The notes beneath the pieces were generated by a model. That model was given only the letters and a program-made list of their open reading frames with translations. It was not told where the DNA came from and searched no databases. Shown in pieces: positions 26,601-33,645 of a DNA stretch of 64,000 bases. Both the position numbers and the translations under genes were made by a program. The DNA comes from Winogradskyella tangerina. Lineage in GTDB: Bacteria > Bacteroidota > Bacteroidia > Flavobacteriales > Flavobacteriaceae. Positions within the stretch are counted from its first letter, which is position 1. Every line of letters begins with the position of its first letter. The stretch is taken from NCBI RefSeq assembly GCF_003260205.1, contig NZ_QERF01000003.1, positions 62,001-126,000 on the forward strand. Reading direction: 5' to 3'.

Positions 26601-27500
26601 GAAGTTTGCTGCAATCACAAAATTATGACTGTCGGCAAAATTCATAAATGCTATAGTTTCCGTCTGGTATGCTTGCCCGTCTGGGTGGTCACCCGCTACA
26701 TTATCTGGATAGTTTCTATTAAGGTCAATGTTATTCCCATTTCCTCTTCTGGCATTCACAACAGATGTATTTGTAGCACTATTATGATAGGTTCCGTCTG
26801 GATTCGCACTTGGGTTAATCCAGATCTCAGCATTTTCTACTAAATTCTTTACTCTGGCGTGATCAGCATGACCAGTATCAGCATAAACAGTTAAAATGTA
26901 ATCGATCAAGGTTAACATCATAGGGTAACCAGCAATCTCATCACCATGCATGGATGACGTATACATTAACTTAGGTTCAGCTTCATCAACCGATACATTA
27001 TCAGAGATCTTTACGAACAGTAATTCCTTGTCGCCTTGGCCCGTTGTACCAATACTTACTAGCTCTACTAACGCAGGATAATCATCTTCAAAATCTTGCA
27101 TTTGCTGGGCATATTCAGCATAGGTTGGATAACTTCCTAACGGGAAGGTTAATGTAGACATCATACTTCTGCTTTCTAATGGTCTAACATCATAAATAAC
27201 AGATTCATCTACTTCATTTAAATCTTTAGGAACAACATAAGGGATGTTAAAAGATTCGAAATCTCTAAACTGATCTTCATTTGCCCAAGCCTTAACGGTA
27301 TTAGTGCTTGGATCGTAATGCACAATAGAGAGTCTGTTTTCAAGACTTTTTAATGTATTGGCATCACTAATTTGAAAAGTGAAGGTTAACTCACCTTGTT
27401 TGTCGAGGTAATTCTCCGCCTTTTGTTTTTCTGAATTTTGTGCACCTAGGGTAAGTAAACACAATAACAAAGCGGTTAAGGTTAAAGTAATTTTTTTCAT
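23634..27500 (-). CDS. T9SS-exported M14 zinc carboxypeptidase
   Basis: 1288 residues. Signal peptide 1-20 (ends LGAQ), pro-region to about 115, catalytic M14 domain about 120-440 with zinc ligands H185 and E188 in MHGDEIAG, substrate motif NIDLNRNYPDN (258-267), H301 in NFHGG, and the general base E414 in TTIELSD. All catalytic residues are present. Next are a carboxypeptidase-regulatory-like domain (about 445-530), fibronectin III (535-620), a GEVEDYTI module (about 622-760), a beta-rich region paralogous to that of the neighbouring BNR protein, and a type A T9SS sorting domain (ends KKVIVR). It should release C-terminal residues from peptides outside the cell, complementing the metalloprotease. 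Confidence 0.95.
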   Translation of the reverse strand: MKKITLTLTALLLCLLTLGAQNSEKQKAENYLDKQGELTFTFQISDANTLKSLENRLSIVHYDPSTNTVKAWANEDQFRDFESFNIPYVVPKDLNEVDESVIYDVRPLESRSMMSTLTFPLGSYPTYAEYAQQMQDFEDDYPALVELVSIGTTGQGDKELLFVKISDNVSVDEAEPKLMYTSSMHGDEIAGYPMMLTLIDYILTVYADTGHADHARVKNLVENAEIWINPSANPDGTYHNSATNTSVVNARRGNGNNIDLNRNYPDNVAGDHPDGQAYQTETIAFMNFADSHNFVIAANFHGGTELVNYPFDNAYASSQYTHADTDWYEFIGVEYATHCQADANAGGTSTPTYTNKASYMTDDDDWDESAGSQAWHNDWRESPGVTHGAEWYRVFGGRQDYMNVYQQCRETTIELSDTKILPESSLIDYWYYNRDALLDYLTQGTYGFRGIVKDASTSNPIEGATITVVGHDAYGSEVSSDTNGDFYRPIKAGTYTLQVSAPCFQSVTLSSQTIADYAIFDLSDILLTPLTPSVPSSLNATSITMSSATLTWTSTGSTFDLRYREVGSPTWIDVLGLTSSSYDLTGLTSDTNYEFEVRSLCDANTSSYSGSYSFTTSAVSYCANAGGSVSDEYIGRVQLNTIDNTSGAQSYSDFTNISTTLVAGVQYTVTITPQWTGTVYNEGYRVWIDYDRDGTFSTAERVMNLAPTNSASVNATFTVPGTISEGNTRMRVALQYNTRPPACSTGYNYGEVEDYTINLFDGLVYSSSVWTPNAPSGSTGADNVYIEDGTYTVNASVSMNNLTVNSGATINVNKGDDITVNGNVINNGDLILNSDSNEFSSLMVTGSVSGNVKYNRHANSQAGGNDLIAPPVGGQSFVDFLSNNTNVFANGTNTVYLFGTFEKPANDYGLFANTETATLDLGTGYRVASTDNGTFMFTGSVSTGNVDIPIQKTGTNYDKWNLIGNPYTTYISLADFLTANISELDLFSAAVYGYDADNSNGSNWAVWNLAYSDANPGTLIAPGQGFFVSSKDGGATISFTPGMREIGSSDDFIAGRNASSTIGHSILRMTSATDTFETEIYFNDNTTLGLDIGYDAEHFGGAPSDYSIYSELAENNQGLDIAIQAISNNDIDVSTVIPLGVNAVAGQELVISLESTNVTEDIYLEDAVNSTMTNLTTSDYTFTPTTNLSDTGRFYLRFGQQSLSVDNSELDRLQIYSDSDLQQIVIRGLLSQDTQMTLYDIQGRTIISQPLALNSTVNSVNTSSFMSGVYLVQLNDGNKTITKKVIVR

Positions 27501-27663
27501 TTGTTTGGGGCTTTCAATGAATTTATGTGAGGGCTAATATATTGTAAAATATGTTAAAACACGGATTAAATGCATAAATATTCGATGAAATGCACAATTT
27601 AAATTAACTCGAAAAACTTAAATCCCTATTTATCAATTTATTATGAAGATTATCAAAAAACGA

Positions 27664-27720
27664 CCGATTTTAGAATAAATGGCACAAATCGGGTTTGATT
27701 GCACATTTTAACTATTTTTA
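27664..27720 (+). promoter_or_regulatory. Candidate promoter and inverted repeat before the ABC ATPase gene
   Basis: CCGATTT (27664-27670) and AAATCGG (27686-27692) are inverted repeats. Just downstream are TTTG (27694-27697) and TATTTTTA (27713-27720), a weak match to the Bacteroidota promoter ending 3 bases before the ATG, which implies a nearly leaderless mRNA. Confidence 0.3.
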
Positions 27721-27723
27721 CGT

Positions 27724-29415
27724 ATGCAGGAGCACCATCTACTCGACGTCAAAAATCTTTCAATTTCCTTTTCTAATAATAAGAAGGAAGTTCCTATTAT
27801 AAAGCAAATATCCTATCAGATAAATAGAGACGAAATTATAGCTGTTGTTGGCGAATCGGGATCGGGTAAATCTGTATCATCCTTGGCTTTAATGGGACTA
27901 TTACCAAAAGGCATCTCAAAAATAACTTCAGGATCAATTGTATTTGAGAATAAAGATCTGGTTCAATTTTCGGATAAAGAATTCAAATCATTAAGAGGGA
28001 ATGACATTGCTATGATATTTCAAGAACCTATGAGCTCACTAAATCCGTCCATGCGATGTGGTAAGCAAGTTGCAGAAATATTAAGGCAGCATACTTCACT
28101 TTCAAAATCAGAAATTAAAGAGGAAGTGCTTTCACTTTTCGAAAAGGTGAAACTCCCTCACCCAAAAAGAATATTTTCGTCCTATCCTCATGAAATATCT
28201 GGCGGACAGAAACAGCGTGTAATGATTGCTATGGCCATTGCTTGTCAGCCAAAACTCCTTATTGCGGACGAACCAACAACTGCTTTAGATGTTACTGTTC
28301 AGAAAGAAATCCTAGAGTTGCTTAAAGACCTTCAAAAGGAAACAAAAATGAGCATCTTGTTCATTTCCCACGATCTATCTCTAGTTTCAGAATTCGCCGA
28401 TAAGGTTATTGTTATGTATAAAGGTGAAATTGTAGAACAAGGCAAAACCGTTTCGATATTTAAAAAACCTCAACATAACTATACTAAAGCACTGATTGGT
28501 GCCAGACCATCTACTGATGTTCGATTAAAAAAGCTTCCCACCATCAAGGACTTTATGAAGGAGACGGTAGATTTATCAGTCATTTCAAAGGAAGATCGCG
28601 CACAGAATCACAAAAATTTGTACAAGCAAGAACCCCTTTTGGAAATTAGTGATGTTGAAAAAACCTATTTCAAACAAACTGGGATTTTTTCAAAAGACAT
28701 TCCTTTCAAAGCGGTTAATGGTGTGAGTTTTAAAATATTCCCTGGGGAAACCATCGGACTTGTAGGCGAGTCAGGCTGCGGAAAATCTACACTTGGTAAT
28801 GCTATTCTACAACTCGATAAGGCTACCTCCGGAATTATTAAGTACAAAGGAAAAGATATTACGAATCTTGATACTTCTGAATTACGTCGACTTCGTAAAG
28901 ACATTCAGATCATTTTTCAAGATCCATTTGCATCACTGAATCCAAGATTAACGATCGGTAATGCCATTATGGAACCCATGAAAGTTCATCAAATTGGAAA
29001 TTCAGATTCTGAGCGCAAAGACAAGGTGATGGCTCTCTTAAAGAAAGTTGACCTCCAAGAATCTGACTTTTATAAATATCCTCACGAATTCTCTGGCGGG
29101 CAACGTCAGCGCGTAGGCATAGCCAGAACTATAGCTCTCGAACCTCAGCTCATTGTTTGTGACGAATCGGTTTCGGCACTCGATATTTCGGTTCAGGCTC
29201 AGGTGCTCAACCTATTAAATGATCTGAAATCACAATTCGGTTTTACCTATATATTTATATCACACGATTTGGCGGTTGTTAAATATATGGCAGACCAATT
29301 ATTAGTGATGCAAAATGGAAAAATCGAAGAAATGGGTGATGCCGACGAAATTTACGCTTCACCTAAAAAAGAATACACTAAAAAACTAATTAACGCAATA
29401 CCTAAAGGACTATAA
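27724..29415 (+). CDS. Dual ATP-binding protein of a di/oligopeptide ABC transporter (DppD-DppF fusion)
   Basis: 563 residues with two complete ABC ATPase domains. Domain 1: Walker A GESGSGKS near 41, signature SGGQKQR near 159, Walker B LLIADEPT. Domain 2: Walker A GESGCGKST near 346, signature SGGQRQR near 459, Walker B LIVCDESVSALD. Each half ends with the oligopeptide-transporter C-terminal extension (for example YTKALIGARP and YTKKLINAIP). It energises import of peptides or, in some relatives such as GsiA, glutathione. No permease or binding protein gene is next to it, so partners lie elsewhere. The GH3 gene starts 3 bases after its stop. Confidence 0.93.
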   Translation: MQEHHLLDVKNLSISFSNNKKEVPIIKQISYQINRDEIIAVVGESGSGKSVSSLALMGLLPKGISKITSGSIVFENKDLVQFSDKEFKSLRGNDIAMIFQEPMSSLNPSMRCGKQVAEILRQHTSLSKSEIKEEVLSLFEKVKLPHPKRIFSSYPHEISGGQKQRVMIAMAIACQPKLLIADEPTTALDVTVQKEILELLKDLQKETKMSILFISHDLSLVSEFADKVIVMYKGEIVEQGKTVSIFKKPQHNYTKALIGARPSTDVRLKKLPTIKDFMKETVDLSVISKEDRAQNHKNLYKQEPLLEISDVEKTYFKQTGIFSKDIPFKAVNGVSFKIFPGETIGLVGESGCGKSTLGNAILQLDKATSGIIKYKGKDITNLDTSELRRLRKDIQIIFQDPFASLNPRLTIGNAIMEPMKVHQIGNSDSERKDKVMALLKKVDLQESDFYKYPHEFSGGQRQRVGIARTIALEPQLIVCDESVSALDISVQAQVLNLLNDLKSQFGFTYIFISHDLAVVKYMADQLLVMQNGKIEEMGDADEIYASPKKEYTKKLINAIPKGL

Positions 29416-29418
29416 ATT

Positions 29419-31719
29419 ATGATTTCAAAAAATAATCGAATAATTTTAAGTAGTATATGCTTAATCATCCTAATGACAACGTTTAATTGTACCACAAAAG
29501 AATCTACCAATACTGGTGATGGAAACGATTTGATAAACCAGAAAGTCGACTCGCTTTTGGCTTTAATGACTATTGAAGAAAAAGTAGGACAAATGAATCT
29601 CTACAACGGTTTTTGGGAGGTCACAGGGCCAATGCCTGATGGTGATAACGCCAAAATTAAATACGAACATTTACGAAAAGGCTGGGTTGGCGGTATGCTC
29701 AGTGTTAGAGGTTACGACAACGTCATGAAGATGCAACAAATAGCCGTAGAAGAATCGAGGTTAGGTATTCCTTTAATTATTGGTTTTGATGTGATCCATG
29801 GCTATAAAACGCTTAGTCCAATTCCATTAGCTGAATCTGCAAGCTGGGATCTAGAGGCTATAGAAAACTCAGCAAGAGTTGCGGCTACTGAAGCTTCTGC
29901 TGCAGGTATCAACTGGACCTTCGCTCCAATGGTTGATATTTCAAGAGATCCTCGATGGGGACGCGTTATGGAAGGTGCTGGTGAAGATCCATATTTAGGC
30001 AGTAAAATTGCTGTAGCAAGAGTGAAAGGATTCCAAGGTGAAGACCTCAGTCAGCCTAATACCATTGCCGCTACAGCCAAGCATTTTGCAGGTTACGGCT
30101 TTGCTGAAGCAGGACGAGAATACAACACGGTAGATATCAGCGTTTCTAAACTTCATAACGTTGTATTACCTCCATTTAAAGCTGCTGCTGAAGCTGGAGC
30201 AAGATCATTTATGAACTCCTTTAATGACCTCAACGGTGATCCAGTGAGTGGCAGTACATATTTACAACGCGATATCCTTAAAGGTGAATGGAATTTTGAT
30301 GGCTTTGTAGTGTCTGATTGGGCATCAATTAATGAGATCATTTATTGGGGGCGTGCTAAAGACAAAAAGGAAGCCGCAGAAATAGCGTCCATCGCTGGAT
30401 CGGACATGGATATGGAAGGTCATGTTTATGTTTATGAGCTAGCAAATTTAGTTAAAGATGGCATTGTTGATGAAAGCATTATTGACGATGCCGTTAGTAG
30501 AATCTTAAGGGTGAAATTTGAATTAGGATTATTTGATGATCCTTACAGGTATTGTAATAAGGAGAATGAAGCCAAAGTTATTGGCCAGCAATCGCACCAT
30601 GATGCTGTTTTGGATATGGCTAAGAAATCTGTGGTTTTACTTAAAAACGACAACAACCTTTTACCACTTAAAAAAGAAGGTCAAAAAATTGCTTTGATCG
30701 GTCAGTTAGCCAGTGATAAAAACAGCCCTCTAGGAAGCTGGCGAATTGCTTCCGACGATAATACTGCTGTCTCTATTTTAGAAGGCATGCAAGCTTATGA
30801 CGGCAATCAACTTATCTATGAAAAAGGGGTAGATGTTTGGGTTGGTAATACGGCATTTACAAAAGAAGTAAAGATCAATTCAACCGATAAGTCAGGGATG
30901 ACTGAAGCCTTAAATGCGGCTCGAAATGCTGACGTTGTGGTTATGGTTCTTGGTGAACATGGTTTCCAAAGTGGTGAAGCTCGAAGTAGAACAGAAATTG
31001 ATCTCCCTGGCCTTCAACAAGAACTTCTTGAAGCGGTATATGCAGTTAATAAGAATATTGTATTGGTTTTACAAAACGGAAGACCCTTGGCCCTTGAATG
31101 GGCTGCCGAGCATATTCCGACTATAGTTGAAGGTTGGCACTTAGGAACACAAACAGGGAACGCCATTGCTCAGGTCTTATATGGCGATTACAACCCAAGT
31201 GGTAAACTACCGATGACCTTCCCAAGAAACGTAGGGCAAGTTCCGATCTATTACAATCATAAAAATACTGGGCGCGCTACGAACAGAGAAGGAAATGTTT
31301 TTTGGTCGCATTATATTGATCAAAAGAATACGCCGCTCTATCCTTTCGGACATGGCCTAAGCTATACCAAATTTGAATATTCAGATTTTAAAATTGAAGG
31401 TTCAGAATTTATAATTGATAGTGATATTGAAGTCTCCGTTACAGTTTCTAATGTTGGTAATTTTGACGGCAAAGAAGTAGTACAATTGTATATTAGAGAT
31501 CTTGTTGGTAGTCTTGTTAGACCGGTTAAAGAACTGAAGGGCTTTGAATTAGTTAGCCTGAAAAAAGGCGAATCTAAAACAATAAAATTTATACTAACGA
31601 GTAAAGAGCTAGGCTATTACAATAACTCCGGAGAATTTGTTATTGAATCTGGAGAATTCGAAATTTTTGTAGGTGGTAGCTCTGATACGAAGCTTAAAGG
31701 AGGCTTTACATTGAAGTAA
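29419..31719 (+). CDS. bglX: Glycoside hydrolase family 3 beta-glucosidase, probable lipoprotein
   Basis: 766 residues, the usual BglX length. The N-terminus is a signal peptide with a likely lipoprotein cysteine in MTTFNCTTKES, so it is probably anchored in the envelope. The GH3 N-terminal barrel has GFDVIHGYKT, PRWGRVMEGAGEDP, and the catalytic nucleophile Asp in GFVVSDWASI near residue 300. The C-terminal sandwich has GEARSRTEIDLPG, and the last 90 residues form the fibronectin-like domain (Fn3-like). It hydrolyses terminal beta-glucosyl bonds of oligosaccharides. It is closely spaced behind the peptide ABC ATPase gene, probably co-transcribed, though no pathway link is obvious. Confidence 0.93.
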   Translation: MISKNNRIILSSICLIILMTTFNCTTKESTNTGDGNDLINQKVDSLLALMTIEEKVGQMNLYNGFWEVTGPMPDGDNAKIKYEHLRKGWVGGMLSVRGYDNVMKMQQIAVEESRLGIPLIIGFDVIHGYKTLSPIPLAESASWDLEAIENSARVAATEASAAGINWTFAPMVDISRDPRWGRVMEGAGEDPYLGSKIAVARVKGFQGEDLSQPNTIAATAKHFAGYGFAEAGREYNTVDISVSKLHNVVLPPFKAAAEAGARSFMNSFNDLNGDPVSGSTYLQRDILKGEWNFDGFVVSDWASINEIIYWGRAKDKKEAAEIASIAGSDMDMEGHVYVYELANLVKDGIVDESIIDDAVSRILRVKFELGLFDDPYRYCNKENEAKVIGQQSHHDAVLDMAKKSVVLLKNDNNLLPLKKEGQKIALIGQLASDKNSPLGSWRIASDDNTAVSILEGMQAYDGNQLIYEKGVDVWVGNTAFTKEVKINSTDKSGMTEALNAARNADVVVMVLGEHGFQSGEARSRTEIDLPGLQQELLEAVYAVNKNIVLVLQNGRPLALEWAAEHIPTIVEGWHLGTQTGNAIAQVLYGDYNPSGKLPMTFPRNVGQVPIYYNHKNTGRATNREGNVFWSHYIDQKNTPLYPFGHGLSYTKFEYSDFKIEGSEFIIDSDIEVSVTVSNVGNFDGKEVVQLYIRDLVGSLVRPVKELKGFELVSLKKGESKTIKFILTSKELGYYNNSGEFVIESGEFEIFVGGSSDTKLKGGFTLK

Positions 31720-31763
31720 AAAATATTCATGCTAATCGAAATCGATTAAAACATGAATATTTT
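31719..31763 (+). terminator. Long-stem terminator after the GH3 gene
   Basis: AATATTCATG (31722-31731) pairs perfectly with CATGAATATT (31752-31761), and the stem extends into flanking A and T tracts. The loop contains a smaller palindrome based on ATCG. It overlaps the 3' end of a small ORF on the opposite strand. Confidence 0.75.
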
Positions 31764-31871
31764 CTTTGTTAACTTCAATACACCTGAAACAACGCGTGCC
31801 ATATCTTTAAGGTTTGAAAGAAAAACACTGTCGTTTAAAGTAGGTTCTGGTAGATCTGATTTGGTTTTCAT
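31746..31871 (-). CDS. Possible 41-residue small protein, unknown
   Basis: An ATG at 31869-31871 on the minus strand opens 41 codons (begins MKTKSDLPEPTLNDSVF, ends LTKKIFMF) and stops at 31746-31748. Composition is protein-like, but no family is recognised and the 3' end lies in the GH3 terminator. It may be a small gene or a remnant. The sequence 90-170 bases upstream resembles the region upstream of the M14 gene. Confidence 0.3.
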   Translation of the reverse strand: MKTKSDLPEPTLNDSVFLSNLKDMARVVSGVLKLTKKIFMF

Positions 31872-32071
31872 AAGTTAAAGTTTATGGTAGATTTGGGGCA
31901 AAAAAGTTAGACATTAAGCTTATGGTAAATCCGGGTTAATTTAGTTTTTGATTTGGGATTGCTAATATGGGATAATATTTTAATTTATCTGTTGTAATAC
32001 ATTATAAATCGACGAAATGCACATATTTTTAACATTTGTAGTCCTATTCGATAATTTTTCCTACAAAAAAA
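31872..32071. other. AT-rich intergenic stretch with imperfect direct repeats
   Basis: TTATGGTAGATTTGGGG near 31882 is echoed by TTATGGTAAATCCGGG near 31920. CGACGAAATGCACA at 32010-32023 matches CGATGAAATGCACA at 27583-27596 at 13 of 14 positions, and GCTAATAT lies 49 or 50 bases before it in both places. No gene is seen on either strand. Confidence 0.4.
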
Positions 32072-32088
32072 CCACATTCTAAATGTGG
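32072..32088 (-). terminator. Terminator of the CoA-transferase operon
   Basis: CCACATT (32072-32078) and AATGTGG (32082-32088) form a hairpin with a 3-base loop; on the minus strand it is followed by seven T residues. Confidence 0.85.
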
Positions 32089-32120
32089 CAATTTATATTC
32101 TCGGTTTTATTAAAACTTAA

Positions 32121-32774
32121 TTAGAGATTCATTTCCGGTATGTCTCCTTCCACAATTAGATGACCTTCAGTAGCCTCCTTAATGGTATCGACGGAGACAC
32201 CCGGAGCACGTTCAAGTAATTTAAAACCCTTTTCAGTTACCTCGATAACTGCCAGATTTGTAACCACCTTTTTTACACATCCAACACCAGTTAATGGTAA
32301 AGAACATGTTTTAAGCAATTTAGAAGCTCCTGCACGATTGGTATGCATCATGGCAACAATTATATTTTCTGCACTTGCTACCAGATCCATTGCGCCACCC
32401 ATTCCTTTTACCATTTTACCAGGAATTTTCCAATTGGCAATATCACCGTTTTCGGCAACCTCCATCGCTCCAAGTATGGTAAGATCAACATGCTGTCCTC
32501 TGATCATTGAAAAACTCATAGCAGAATCAAAAAATGAGGCACCCGGTAAAGTAGTTATGGTTTGTTTTCCGGCATTGATAACATCAGCATCTTCTTCACC
32601 TTCAAATGGGAAAGGCCCCATTCCTAGAACACCATTCTCGCTCTGAAACTCAACTTCAATATCTTCTCTTACAAAATTGGCAACCAATGTTGGAATGCCG
32701 ATTCCAAGATTCACATAATAGCCATCTTTGACTTCTTTAGCTATTCGTTTTGCTATTCCGTTTTTATCTAACAT
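32121..32774 (-). CDS. scoB: 3-oxoacid CoA-transferase, subunit B
   Basis: 217 residues, normal for the beta subunit. The catalytic glutamate is in FQSENGVLGMGPFP (near residue 46), and the family block GGAMDLVASAENIIVAMMHTNR follows. With subunit A it moves CoA between succinyl-CoA and acetoacetate or another 3-oxoacid, in the cytoplasm, in ketone-body or branched-chain breakdown. It lies 77 bases downstream of scoA on the same strand and ends before a terminator. Substrate choice (SCOT-like or acetate CoA-transferase-like) cannot be settled by reading alone. Confidence 0.92.
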   Translation of the reverse strand: MLDKNGIAKRIAKEVKDGYYVNLGIGIPTLVANFVREDIEVEFQSENGVLGMGPFPFEGEEDADVINAGKQTITTLPGASFFDSAMSFSMIRGQHVDLTILGAMEVAENGDIANWKIPGKMVKGMGGAMDLVASAENIIVAMMHTNRAGASKLLKTCSLPLTGVGCVKKVVTNLAVIEVTEKGFKLLERAPGVSVDTIKEATEGHLIVEGDIPEMNL

Positions 32775-32851
32775 TACACTTAGTTTTAAGTTAGAAAGTG
32801 CCTAAAGTATTTAAAGTCTAAACCTAATTGCACTTCAAGTACTTTATTAAT

Positions 32852-33553
32852 TTAACTCCTTTGTCTAACCGTACGTTGTTCAATTCGTTTTTCATAATGT
32901 GCGCCCTGAAATATACGCTGCACAAATATGCCCGGTATATGAATTTCATTTGGATCTAATTCCCCAACAGGAACTAGTTCTTCGACTTCGGCAACTGTAA
33001 TTTTAGCTGCTCCACACATGTTTGGATTAAAGTTCCTAGCCGTTCCCTTAAAAATCAGATTTCCTGCAGCATCTCCTTTCCAAGCTTTGATGAATCCAAA
33101 ATCGGCATCAAAGGCATGTTCCAAAACATACATTTTTCCATTGAATTCTCGTGTCTCCTTGCCTTCGGCAACTTCGGTACCGTAACCTGCAGGTGTATAA
33201 AATGCTGGAAAGCCTGCCTGTGCTGCTCTAGCTCGTTCTGCTAGAGTTCCCTGAGGAATTAATTCAACTTCTAATTCTCCTGACAGCATTTGGCGTTCAA
33301 ACTCGTCATTTTCACCAACATAGGAGGATATCATTTTTTTGATCTGCTTTTGCTGTAGTAATAAACCCAATCCAAAGTCATCCACACCAGCATTATTTGA
33401 AACACAGGTGAGTCCCTTAACATTGAGCTTTACCAATTCTGCAATTGCGTTTTCAGGAATACCCGAAAGCCCAAAACCGCCAAACATAAAGGTCATATTG
33501 TCCTTCACGCCTTGTAAAGCTTCAGTAACACCTGCCACTTTTTTATTTATCAT
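32852..33553 (-). CDS. scoA: 3-oxoacid CoA-transferase, subunit A
   Basis: 233 residues. The CoA-binding glycine loop is [16 protein letters not shown] (about 22-37), and [24 protein letters not shown] follows, as in SCOT-type alpha subunits. It forms a heteromer with the product of the next gene. The gap of 77 bases between the two genes is longer than usual for this pair but holds no terminator. Confidence 0.92.
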   Translation of the reverse strand: MINKKVAGVTEALQGVKDNMTFMFGGFGLSGIPENAIAELVKLNVKGLTCVSNNAGVDDFGLGLLLQQKQIKKMISSYVGENDEFERQMLSGELEVELIPQGTLAERARAAQAGFPAFYTPAGYGTEVAEGKETREFNGKMYVLEHAFDADFGFIKAWKGDAAGNLIFKGTARNFNPNMCGAAKITVAEVEELVPVGELDPNEIHIPGIFVQRIFQGAHYEKRIEQRTVRQRS

Positions 33554-33645
33554 AAACTAGTAAAATTAGCTTCTGAAAAGTACAAAAGACTGAGCAGATT
33601 TCATACTAAAAAAACATGAAATATAAGTGGAATTAAGAATGAGCC

